This document shows, one piece after another, positions 50,623-58,628 of a stretch of DNA of 64,000 nucleotides (position 1 is its first letter; each line of letters begins with the position of its first letter). The notes under the pieces are model-generated. The model made no database searches, was not told where the DNA came from, and saw only the letters and a program-made list of their open reading frames with translations. Where the stretch lies: contig JAGQSC010000025.1 of the NCBI GenBank assembly GCA_020439745.1, positions 1 through 64,000 on the forward strand, given 5' to 3'. This stretch comes from Acidobacteriota bacterium. Its GTDB lineage: Bacteria; Acidobacteriota; Holophagae; Acanthopleuribacterales; Acanthopleuribacteraceae. Both the position numbers and the translations under genes were made by a program.

Positions 50623-51426
50623 TTGCGCGCCTCACTCTCCATCATTGACTATCTGAATGCGCTTCCCTTGAATCTGGCGTTTAAGGAAGGCGCCTATGAG
50701 GGCGAAATCGGTTTACATTTCGATTTTCCCTCGCAGTGTGCTGACAATTTGGCTGCAAACCGTGTGGATGGGGGTCTGATTTCATCGATTGAGTATCAAC
50801 GCATCCCCGGTTTGAGCGTGGTGCCTGGGATATGCATTGCTGCACGTGAACATGTGAAGTCGGTGGTGATTCTTGCTAAGAAACAGTTGCGCGATGTGAA
50901 GGTCGTCGCTGTCGACCGTTTTTCGAGATCATCGGTGACCTTACTTGAAGTGTTGTTTTGGCGTGATTTCGGTCTTCGTCCCACCATTGTGCCCATGACG
51001 CCTCACGCCGAACACATGTTGCAAGTGGCGGATGCCGCACTGATTATTGGCGATGCCGCACTTCGGCTGACGACGATTGAGGACACACAGGTCCATGATT
51101 TGGCCGAATGGTGGTTTCGCGGGACGGGATTACCCTTCGTTTTCGCCTTTTGGGCGCTGCGTTCCTTTGAGCACCAGCAGTGGCTGGCACGTCGCCTTCA
51201 GGATGCAAAGGCCTATGGCATGCAGCATGTATGGGAAAGATTGGAACAGGCGTCGGTTCGGTGGTGCCTACCCACTCAAGAAATAGAAACCTATCTGGGT
51301 GAAACGATCCGCTATGACATGGGCGAAGAAGAATTGGCCAGCCTGGACCGATTCTATCGCTATGCCGATGAATGTGGCTTGTTGGTGGACCCCGACTCGC
51401 TCAGACTTGTGGAAACTGACGGATGA
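50623..51426 (+). CDS. mqnA: Chorismate dehydratase MqnA (futalosine menaquinone pathway)
   Basis: MqnA removes water from chorismate to give 3-[(1-carboxyvinyl)oxy]benzoate, the first step of the futalosine route to menaquinone. The 267-residue protein shows the family pattern LSIIDYLNALPLNLAF, FDFPSQCADNLAANRVDGGLISSIEYQRIPGL, VAVDRFSRSSVTLLEVL, ALIIGDAAL and DLAEWWFRGTGLPFVFAFWAL. The TTG start is 3 nt after the transporter's stop, so the two are co-transcribed. It implies that menaquinone is the membrane quinone here, relevant to the cytochrome operon. Confidence 0.92.
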   Translation: MRASLSIIDYLNALPLNLAFKEGAYEGEIGLHFDFPSQCADNLAANRVDGGLISSIEYQRIPGLSVVPGICIAAREHVKSVVILAKKQLRDVKVVAVDRFSRSSVTLLEVLFWRDFGLRPTIVPMTPHAEHMLQVADAALIIGDAALRLTTIEDTQVHDLAEWWFRGTGLPFVFAFWALRSFEHQQWLARRLQDAKAYGMQHVWERLEQASVRWCLPTQEIETYLGETIRYDMGEEELASLDRFYRYADECGLLVDPDSLRLVETDG

Positions 51427-51901
51427 TGTTTGGTATTTCACCATCGTAACGTGGGGATTCCAACCACAGGTCCTTCAGATTAGTCGGTGCGGAAGTGAGG
51501 CCGTCAAATAGTTCACTCATGCAGACATGAAGCGGCAGTGCCCCATGAATCGACCCGAGTAACTGAGCCCTCAATTGCGAACCACAGTACATGAATGCGT
51601 GTTGCCATGCCCGCTTAAGCGCATGGGGTTGTATGCTGGGCGATTTCGACAAGTCGTGGACGATGGCTAGCAGTTGATTCCCACGTGATACGACATCGCC
51701 GATTGGCAACGGTTGGGCTTCGTTCAACTCGGTCCAAAATCGGATGGGGTGTTCTGAGGGCTGATGCACCTCTGGGGGTGCCGATAAGACGGTGAACGTG
51801 TCCTCTTCCACGAGATATGTCGTGTCTTTGGGTGCTGTGTCCCAATGAAACCAAACGCCGTGAATGCGAACCTTGGGCGGGGGAACAAGCTCTAGTGACA
51901 T
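51401..51901 (-). CDS. Hypothetical protein
   Basis: This 166-residue soluble protein has a beta-rich first half (KVRIHGVWFHWDTAPKDTTYLVEEDTFTVLSAPP) and a helical second half (HALKRAWQHAFMYCGSQLRAQLLGSIHGALPLHVCMSELFDGL). I recognise no family. It overlaps the 3' end of mqnA by 26 nt on the opposite strand. Directly upstream of its ATG is a strong hairpin followed by seven U residues (51902-51930), and no Shine-Dalgarno sequence is apparent. Confidence 0.6.
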   Translation of the reverse strand: MSLELVPPPKVRIHGVWFHWDTAPKDTTYLVEEDTFTVLSAPPEVHQPSEHPIRFWTELNEAQPLPIGDVVSRGNQLLAIVHDLSKSPSIQPHALKRAWQHAFMYCGSQLRAQLLGSIHGALPLHVCMSELFDGLTSAPTNLKDLWLESPRYDGEIPNIIRQFPQV

Positions 51902-51930
51902 AAAAAAATTAGCCCCGTTGCCGGGGCTAA
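51902..51930 (-). terminator. Intrinsic terminator reading on the minus strand
   Basis: TTAGCCCCG and CGGGGCTAA form a 9-bp stem with a 4-nt loop. On the minus strand it is followed by TTTTTTT at 51908-51902. It should end transcription from the PilZ gene at 52082-52762. The next gene's ATG begins immediately after the T run, at 51901. The 150 bp between it and the PilZ gene are AT-rich without visible features. Confidence 0.85.
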
Positions 51931-52081
51931 CCCTTCGTAGAGGATACGTTAAGACGATCTAATATATAAATCAATCCATTGATTTCAACCTCAATTTAGG
52001 TTGGAAATAATTATATGTCAAGCAAAATGATAGTAATATTCTAAAAAAGTTTGTCCGTAGTCATACTATCAGATTGATGTG

Positions 52082-52762
52082 TTATCGATGAATGAGGTTG
52101 TGTTGTTGGAGAAACTGATGAAATGCGCTGGTCCCTGAGATGGCTTTTGCCCCGATGCGGAATCCAGTTCGCGGAGAGACGACCAACTCGCGATAGACAG
52201 ACTTCACTCGCAAAGGGATTAGGCCTCCGGCTGGATCTTCGATGGTCAAGTCGATTACTTCACAATCGGGAAAATCAGGTGGGGCAAGGATGCTTACGCC
52301 TCGGGAACCAATATCGAATGTTTGACATTTGTAGACGCATCCATCCACTGTGGCGCGAACAGGCAGTTGGAACTGGATGCGATTAAATATTCGGGAGCGC
52401 AGGGGGTGGTTACCCATACCGTCCGTTTTGGTTTGTTTGGCTTGCACGATCTGGGCTAACTCTTTGAAGAAGACAGGTGCATTGGGCGCGGCAAGGTTGA
52501 TATGTAAACCGAGCCTTAAGTAGCGCAACGAGCCGCGATGCACGTAGCGCCTTTGGCGTTCTTCCACTTCAAACAAAGCCTCGGTGCCACTGTCCAGTCG
52601 GCATTTCAGATGAAAGACGGTGCCCAACGGAATATCTCTGGTGGTGATAATGGTGATGCCCTCAGGACTGATGTCGTGCGTCTGGGCTTCGAACAGTTCT
52701 CCCTGGATCTGACATAGCACCTTAACAGCCTGTTGGTATCTTAAAAATCTGCGCCTTTCCAT
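52082..52762 (-). CDS. Tandem PilZ domain protein (c-di-GMP effector candidate)
   Basis: The 226-residue protein consists of two PilZ-like domains. The first has ERRRFLRYQ and HDISPEGI; the second has RIFNRIQFQLPVRA and TFDIGSRGVSI. The RxxxR and (D/N)xSxxG motifs for cyclic di-GMP are close to consensus in the first domain, while in the second the motif reads DIGSRG. It has no output domain, so it should act by contact with a partner. It is a monocistronic gene followed by a terminator. Confidence 0.88.
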   Translation of the reverse strand: MERRRFLRYQQAVKVLCQIQGELFEAQTHDISPEGITIITTRDIPLGTVFHLKCRLDSGTEALFEVEERQRRYVHRGSLRYLRLGLHINLAAPNAPVFFKELAQIVQAKQTKTDGMGNHPLRSRIFNRIQFQLPVRATVDGCVYKCQTFDIGSRGVSILAPPDFPDCEVIDLTIEDPAGGLIPLRVKSVYRELVVSPRTGFRIGAKAISGTSAFHQFLQQHNLIHR

Positions 52763-52846
52763 AAGCTCATCCTACACCCAATGAGGTTTGCCATTAAAGA
52801 ATATTGCTGTGTTTTTGAGTAGAATAGGGCGTGTGGGAGGTGAGGC

Positions 52847-53494
52847 ATGTGGCTCGTGTGTTATGTGATGATGCAAGCATCACCGGAATGGCAGATGGGG
52901 TTCGATATATCCCATCTCGAAGGCGAGGTGGATTGGGTCAATGTAGATATCGGTGGGCATTCGTTTTGTTTCGTGAAAAGCACAGAGGGTGATGATTTTG
53001 TGGATCCCATGGCGGCTGAGAATATGAAGCAGGCACGGGATAAGGGTTTGAAGGTCGGCGCCTATCATTTCTATCGCAACAACGACGAACCCGATGTACA
53101 GGCCAATAACTTCATTGCCAATAGCCCTTTATTGCCTGGCGATTTGGCTCCTGTTGTCGACGTGGAGACGATGTCGCATGAGCCGCATAAGGATTGGCTT
53201 GACGATTTGCGAACATTTGTGTCGATTCTAGAATCCCACTACGGCGTAAAGCCAATTATCTACACCAGCCCCCGATTCTGGAACACGCATGGTAGTGATG
53301 AATTTGGAGATCTGCTCTTGTGGGTAGCTGAATATGGTGTGGAACAGCCACTGATCCCTCAAGGGTTTGAGCAGTGGACCTTTTGGCAACATACGGAGGA
53401 TACCCCAATGAAGGGTGTTCCCAAGCCCGTCGACTTGAATTATTTCGTCGGGGGATCCCTGGAAAGACTGACTATCCCAACGTCTCAAGATTAA
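52847..53494 (+). CDS. GH25 family lysozyme-like hydrolase
   Basis: The 215-residue protein has the glycosyl hydrolase 25 pattern: GFDISHLEGEVDWVNVD at the start, FVKSTEGDDFVDP, VGAYHFYRNNDEP, PVVDVETMS (catalytic acid region) and the late WTFWQHTEDTPMKGVPKPVDLNYFVG. Such enzymes cut the MurNAc-GlcNAc bond in peptidoglycan. A short hydrophobic start (MWLVCYVMMQAS) may be an export signal. It is convergent and overlaps the thioesterase gene's 3' end by 23 nt. Confidence 0.9.
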   Translation: MWLVCYVMMQASPEWQMGFDISHLEGEVDWVNVDIGGHSFCFVKSTEGDDFVDPMAAENMKQARDKGLKVGAYHFYRNNDEPDVQANNFIANSPLLPGDLAPVVDVETMSHEPHKDWLDDLRTFVSILESHYGVKPIIYTSPRFWNTHGSDEFGDLLLWVAEYGVEQPLIPQGFEQWTFWQHTEDTPMKGVPKPVDLNYFVGGSLERLTIPTSQD

Positions 53495-53906
53495 TCGTGG
53501 TACACGCTTCCCACACTTCCCGTAGTTTGGGCGGAGGAGCGACCACCTTTCGTTGTTCCAGATGGAACCAGGCACCCCATGAAATGATGTCGGCTACCAA
53601 TACTTCGTCCCGATGAAGCCGATTGACCAGGGTGAATTTGGATCCATCGACGCTGAGTCCGCCTACGTACAACGACACGGCAATCTCATCGAGCAGGTTC
53701 ACCTCGCGAACATATCGAGTCTCATCTTTGAATACGATGGGACCCATCTTCCACTCCCTGAATTTGGCAGGCGTGGCACCTTGGCTGGCCATATAGGCGA
53801 TGCGGGTTTGCATGGCAAGATCCATATAGGCAGTGTTGCGCATGTGGCCATTGGCGTCGAGGTCGGACCATCGCACTTTGAAATTCATCACATAGGGTTC
53901 TGTCAT
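53472..53906 (-). CDS. Acyl-CoA thioesterase-like (4HBT hotdog) protein
   Basis: The 144-residue hotdog-fold protein has VRWSDLDANGHMRNTAYMDLAMQTRIAYM, with the catalytic Asp typical of 4-hydroxybenzoyl-CoA thioesterases (WSDLDANGH). The second strand region reads FKDETRYVREVNLLDEIAV. It hydrolyses CoA thioesters of unknown acyl chain. The ATG at 53906 overlaps the radical SAM gene's last 4 nt, and the longer frame upstream lies over that gene. Confidence 0.9.
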   Translation of the reverse strand: MTEPYVMNFKVRWSDLDANGHMRNTAYMDLAMQTRIAYMASQGATPAKFREWKMGPIVFKDETRYVREVNLLDEIAVSLYVGGLSVDGSKFTLVNRLHRDEVLVADIISWGAWFHLEQRKVVAPPPKLREVWEACTTINLETLG

Positions 53907-54976
53907 GTAAATAGCTCCAATTGAGAGGTGTTTTGATCCGGGCGGCGGAAATGGTCGCAGGACAATTCCATGCGCTTCTTGTTCAGGCCCAGTTTTTGGC
54001 AAATCAGGTTCATGCGCTGATGAATCAAGTCCGCATAGCTACCCGTTCCTTTCATACGTTCATGAAACTCGCTTGTGTTCAATGGACCGCTTCGAACTTG
54101 AGAAATGAGACTCAAAACGTGTTTTTTGCGATCGGGCACCCAGTGTTCGAGCCAAGCTTCGAAAAGTGGCTTCACTTCGAGTGGTAACCTGATCATGATG
54201 GGCGCGGCAAACTGGGCGCCGCGCTGAGCGGCTTGAGTGACAATGCGTTCTAACTCCCAGTCGGTTAACCCTGGAATAATGGGCGCCACCATCACACCCA
54301 CAGGAACCCCAACTTGAGCCAATCTCTGGATGGCGTCCAATCGACGGAACGGCGCGGACGCCCGCGGTTCCATACTCCGCGCGGTTTGGCCATCTAGGGT
54401 GGTCACCGAAATGCCCACCGAGACCAGATTCAATTTGGCCAATTCGACGAGTAGATCGAGGTCCCTAACCACGTTTGCTGATTTTGTCGTGATCATTACT
54501 GGATGTTGATAGGTCAGCATCACGCCCAGCAACTCACGTGTGATCCTTTCCTGTCGCTCAATAGGTTGATACGGATCTGTATTGGCGCCTAGCGCTATGA
54601 CCTGGGGCTTATAAGATGCTCGATTGAAATAGGCGCGTAATAATTCGGGCCCCTTCCTTTTGGCGAACAGCTTGGTCTCGAAGTCCTGTCCTGGGGAGAG
54701 ACCCCAATAGGCATGGCTAGGTCTTGCGTAGCAATAAACACATCCGTGTTCACACCCTTTGTAGGGATTGATGGATGATTCAAAGGGCACGTCGGGAGAT
54801 TGGTTGTGGGCCACGATCGACTTGGCACGATCCTCGGTGACGGTCGTTTGCAGCGTTGGGGCATCCTCGTCGCGGTACCACCCGTCGTCAAATACCTCGC
54901 TGTGTACCTGTTGAAATCGGTTGTGGGGATTGTAAATGGCCCCTCGACCCTTTTTGGCTCGTGGATCGCTGGTCAT
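53903..54976 (-). CDS. Radical SAM protein of the PA0069/SPL-like group
   Basis: The 357-residue protein has the radical SAM cluster motif GCEHGCVYCYARP (CxxxCxxC) near residue 75, an N-terminal GRGAIYNPHNRF and the SAM-binding strand VISVTTLD region. It matches the PA0069 family of radical SAM proteins related to spore photoproduct lyase, whose reaction is unknown. It overlaps by 4 nt both the upstream regulator (54973) and the downstream thioesterase, so the three genes form one transcription unit. Confidence 0.92.
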   Translation of the reverse strand: MTSDPRAKKGRGAIYNPHNRFQQVHSEVFDDGWYRDEDAPTLQTTVTEDRAKSIVAHNQSPDVPFESSINPYKGCEHGCVYCYARPSHAYWGLSPGQDFETKLFAKRKGPELLRAYFNRASYKPQVIALGANTDPYQPIERQERITRELLGVMLTYQHPVMITTKSANVVRDLDLLVELAKLNLVSVGISVTTLDGQTARSMEPRASAPFRRLDAIQRLAQVGVPVGVMVAPIIPGLTDWELERIVTQAAQRGAQFAAPIMIRLPLEVKPLFEAWLEHWVPDRKKHVLSLISQVRSGPLNTSEFHERMKGTGSYADLIHQRMNLICQKLGLNKKRMELSCDHFRRPDQNTSQLELFT

Positions 54977-57111
54977 GGGTCGGGTCCCAGGAATGGGTCG
55001 TGAACAAAGGGTAGCGGGTCGGGGTGTCCCCCCGTGGCGGCTCTACGATAGATATCTAGATATTGCTGTTTGGTGTTGGTCCAAGATTCTGAAGTGCTTA
55101 AATCACGGGCACGAATGATCTTGTCCAATGCCATGTCGGGCCTGCCTTGCAGGTAATCCAATGCGGCTTCATAGTGCAATAACCGGGTTTGCAGAACAGC
55201 CTGTTCTGCTGCGTTTGTGTTGAGCGCGCGACGCAGATGTTCGGAGGCTCGTACCAGATCGCCGGCTTGCAAGCTCACTTCGCACAGGCCAATGAGGGCA
55301 TAAACCAGGCCTTGTTCGTCATGGACGGCCAAGCATCCTTGAACTGCCTGTTGGTATCTTTGGTTCGCTTGTTCCCAATGCCTCTGTACCAGAGATAGGT
55401 ACCCCGCATTGAGTTGCTGATTGACGAGGTTGTAGCTGTCTTGGGTCTGGGTGTAGCCCTCGATGGACCGTTGAATAAGTTGCTCAGACTCATCGAATCG
55501 CTTGAGCATGATCAATGTACCGCCCAATAGGCCACTAGCCATGGCTTCGCCGCGTTTGTCGCCCAATCGCCTGCGAATTTCGAGCGCAGCTTGGTAGTGT
55601 GTTTCCGCTTTTTTGTAGTCCTGAACCAGGTAATAGTGGTCTCCCAAAGAGAGGTAGATACTGGATTCAATGGCCTCGTTGGCAAGTGCCCGAGCGATGG
55701 GCAGCGCGTCCTCCAGGTATCCAAGCGACTCGGAGGGAAGATGCCTGAGTTGGGCGACCGTTGAAAGGTGCCTGAGCGTTGAAACCTCCCCTCGTGGATC
55801 ACGGCGTTCGCGATACAGCTGCAAGGCCTGGCCCAATTGATCGGCCGCTTCATCGTAGGACCCTCCGGCGTAGGACATAATGCCCAATACTTGCAGTGAC
55901 TTGGCGCGTCCAAGCTCGTTGAGATCAGGCTCCTTGAGTAGGTTCGAGAATGTGGCATGGGCGGAATCGAAGTCGCGTTTTTCGTAAAACAATTCGCCTA
56001 AAGCCAGACGGGCCAGATGCTGTTGATGGTGACTGGGTGCTTTGAGAATCAGGTCATTCAAAATCGCAAACGATGCCTCGAATCGCGACAGATTGATTTG
56101 ACCACAGGCAAGATAGTAACCGCCCCACCAAAAATCGGGATCTTGTGTGTGTACCACTTCGAAAAACGAAATAGACGGCTCAATGGAACCCCATAAATAT
56201 TGCTCCAAACCCTCAGCAAAGACTTTGCGCACGTAGGGCTCACTGAAGGCATATTCGTTGAATGGTTTGGTATGCAATTGCATTTTTCGGGCGATAACAT
56301 CCGCAATCGCGCCCGCATGGTAAGGTGGATCGAATGGTTCTACTTCAATCGTGTCCAGTTGGGCACCGTCCAGAAAGTGGAGCTGGAGGGCCATTTGCCC
56401 CCCGCGTTTGAGAATAGTGCCCGATACCAAGAGCGGTTCTCCAAGAGACCGTTGAATCTCTTGGTGACTGGATGGGTCCAACGGTAAATCAACCAGGTTG
56501 AGTCGACGTGCCTCGGCAACCACCACCACGGGGTCTGTGACATCGATAGCAGGCTGTAGGTGGGATCTGAGGATGTCCAGGAAACCTAGACCCATCCAAT
56601 CCAACGCGGGATCGCCACTCAGGTTCTTGAATGGCAGTAGGGCAATAGCGTGGCGGTTTAAAGAATCGTCTTTTTCCCGACCCGGGATCAGCTTCCATGT
56701 AACGAGCAGGAGTATGAATGCGGCCAAGGGATAAGTCCATTTGGGAAACCTGGTTCGTGTGTTGGCTTTGGATTGGACCATTAGTGGCAAGGGTGCCGTG
56801 ACGCTCACGACCTGCAAGTCCAACACATAACCCGCCTTAGGGATGGTGCGTACCCAGTCCCGTTGTCCACCCGCTGTTTCCAGTGCAGATCTCAGTTCTG
56901 CCATCACCTGGGGCAAAGCTCGATCGTCCACATGTGTGCCGGGCCACACCTTTTCAAGGAATTCCTCCTGTGAAACCACACGGGTAGCCCGGTCAAGCAA
57001 CAACGTGAGGGTATCGGCCACTTTCTGACGAAGAACTGATGAACCTTGTGGACCGGTGAGTTCGCGTTTGTTGGCGTCGAATTCGAGACTCTCAAATTGG
57101 TAATTGGCCAT
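54973..57111 (-). CDS. CadC-like winged-helix regulator with membrane helix and TPR repeats
   Basis: The 712-residue protein has an OmpR-type winged helix (residues 1-100, LLDRATRVVSQEEFLEKVWPGT...ALPQVMAELRSAL) and one membrane helix (about 127-145, FPKWTYPLAAFILLLVTW). A TolB/adenylate-cyclase-like domain follows (HAIALLPFKNLSGDPALDWMGLGFLDILRSHL). At least eight TPR hairpins (about 340-690) complete it. It probably binds DNA from the membrane and responds to a periplasmic protein partner. It is encoded first in the unit with the radical SAM and thioesterase genes. Confidence 0.9.
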   Translation of the reverse strand: MANYQFESLEFDANKRELTGPQGSSVLRQKVADTLTLLLDRATRVVSQEEFLEKVWPGTHVDDRALPQVMAELRSALETAGGQRDWVRTIPKAGYVLDLQVVSVTAPLPLMVQSKANTRTRFPKWTYPLAAFILLLVTWKLIPGREKDDSLNRHAIALLPFKNLSGDPALDWMGLGFLDILRSHLQPAIDVTDPVVVVAEARRLNLVDLPLDPSSHQEIQRSLGEPLLVSGTILKRGGQMALQLHFLDGAQLDTIEVEPFDPPYHAGAIADVIARKMQLHTKPFNEYAFSEPYVRKVFAEGLEQYLWGSIEPSISFFEVVHTQDPDFWWGGYYLACGQINLSRFEASFAILNDLILKAPSHHQQHLARLALGELFYEKRDFDSAHATFSNLLKEPDLNELGRAKSLQVLGIMSYAGGSYDEAADQLGQALQLYRERRDPRGEVSTLRHLSTVAQLRHLPSESLGYLEDALPIARALANEAIESSIYLSLGDHYYLVQDYKKAETHYQAALEIRRRLGDKRGEAMASGLLGGTLIMLKRFDESEQLIQRSIEGYTQTQDSYNLVNQQLNAGYLSLVQRHWEQANQRYQQAVQGCLAVHDEQGLVYALIGLCEVSLQAGDLVRASEHLRRALNTNAAEQAVLQTRLLHYEAALDYLQGRPDMALDKIIRARDLSTSESWTNTKQQYLDIYRRAATGGHPDPLPFVHDPFLGPDP

Positions 57112-57264
57112 GGTGCCTTTATTCTATCTCGATAGCCTAACTTCTGTCTTTTTGAATGCAAGACGCTTGTTTTAAATGATTTGATATTTTTTTGAAGTGC
57201 TTTGGTTGGTTCCGAGTCTGGTCTACAAGCCAAGATGATACGCAGAAAACCAAGGAGGTTTGAT

Positions 57265-58551
57265 ATGAAACGACTTAAGTTTCTTCTCATTGCGGCTACG
57301 GCCATCATGCCGGTAATGGCGGCTGATATTTATGTCCATCCCGAACGTGGGCGGAAAGGCGGCACAAAGGAACAACCCTTTAAGTATCTGGCCGATGCAC
57401 TGGCTAAGGCCGTTCCTGGAGATGTGATTCACCTTGCGGGCGGCACCTACAATGGGAAGGGCAACAGCGGTCACTGGGTGATCAACACGGACAACCTCAC
57501 CATTCTGGGGGGTTACGATGATCAGTTCACAGTGCGTGATCCATTCAAGTATGCCGCTGTTTTGGAATTCAATAATGGTTCCGACAACAAGACCACAAGA
57601 CCGGCTGGACCTGAATTCAAGGCCATTGAAAACGCGGGCCGCAAGCCATTGGCGGGGATCGTGATTGACGGATTGTGGATAGACGGCGGTAACCGCAATA
57701 AGTACCGCGAAGACCCCACAAACCCATCCATGAAGTTAGACTCAAGTCCCGGTGACTTTTTATTGCACATCAAAGTCGCCAAGGGGAGCAAGGCTGTCGT
57801 GAGGAACTGCACCTTTATGAATCCTGGAAAATCGGCCGCGCTGATGGTGCAGGGAGAGGGCGGTAGCAACTTTGAATGCGCCAATAATGTGTTTGTGAAT
57901 GGCGTGTACCACCACATGATTGTGGGTCGCCTGGGTGCTAAGAACGATGCGCGTATGAAAGCTTCCATTCATCACAACAGCTTTCTGTTTGCCTGGCATG
58001 TCAGTGCCAATGGCGAAGGGGTCGTGGTATACCCGTTCACCGAAATCGATTTTCACAACAACATCTTTGCTTTTGGGGAATCGACGGCCATTGTCAATGA
58101 CCGCTACGAGGAGTTAATGGACAACCGAGGTAACAAGACCAAGGGGGTCAATACCACGGTCAAAATAGACAACAACTTGTTCTTTATGTGGAAGAGAGGT
58201 CTCTACGGTTGGGTGGAGACAGGACAGTCAGGTACGCGACGCACCACGCAACCCGACGACTTGTGGGAAGCGTCCATTGACGAGAGTTCAGGGAACGGTA
58301 ACGCCATTGCCGATCCGGGATTTGATTATGACCGCAGCTGGATTGAGCTGTTTGCCAGTCGGTCCGATGTGGCAGATGGCGAAGTAACGATGGATTCGGT
58401 CAACCAATGGCGCCGAATTCTTGGACTGCCGCTGCAGGGTACCAACAATCCCAACCGCCAAGGTTATGCCATGCGTTATCCCCGCGAGGCTGCATTGGCT
58501 TTCCGTTCAAGCAAAGTTGCCGACAGGGGCGCGTCCACCCAGACCATGTAA
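57265..58551 (+). CDS. Secreted right-handed beta-helix protein
   Basis: The 428-residue protein has a signal peptide (MKRLKFLLIAATAIMPVMA) and a parallel beta-helix architecture typical of pectate-lyase-fold proteins: DIYVHPERGRKGGTKEQPFKYLADALAKAVPGDVIHLAGGTY, followed by NNVFVNGVYHHMIVGR and HHNSFLFAWH. The early motif is the DUF1565/pectin-lyase-like start. It may bind or cut a polysaccharide; no catalytic set is clear. AAGGAGGT lies 5 nt before the ATG. A strong terminator follows at 58560. Confidence 0.88.
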   Translation: MKRLKFLLIAATAIMPVMAADIYVHPERGRKGGTKEQPFKYLADALAKAVPGDVIHLAGGTYNGKGNSGHWVINTDNLTILGGYDDQFTVRDPFKYAAVLEFNNGSDNKTTRPAGPEFKAIENAGRKPLAGIVIDGLWIDGGNRNKYREDPTNPSMKLDSSPGDFLLHIKVAKGSKAVVRNCTFMNPGKSAALMVQGEGGSNFECANNVFVNGVYHHMIVGRLGAKNDARMKASIHHNSFLFAWHVSANGEGVVVYPFTEIDFHNNIFAFGESTAIVNDRYEELMDNRGNKTKGVNTTVKIDNNLFFMWKRGLYGWVETGQSGTRRTTQPDDLWEASIDESSGNGNAIADPGFDYDRSWIELFASRSDVADGEVTMDSVNQWRRILGLPLQGTNNPNRQGYAMRYPREAALAFRSSKVADRGASTQTM

Positions 58552-58559
58552 AAGGAGCA

Positions 58560-58590
58560 GGGAGGGACCGTTCGGTTCCTCCCTTTTGTT
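58560..58590 (+). terminator. Intrinsic terminator of the beta-helix gene
   Basis: GGGAGGGACC (58560-58569) pairs with GGTTCCTCCC (58574-58583), with one G-T pair, across the loop GTTC. It is followed by TTTTGTT. It lies 9 bp after the stop codon of the beta-helix gene. Confidence 0.9.
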
Positions 58591-58628
58591 CTGGAGCGAG
58601 GAATCAATGGGTAGGTGTGATCAGGTGT

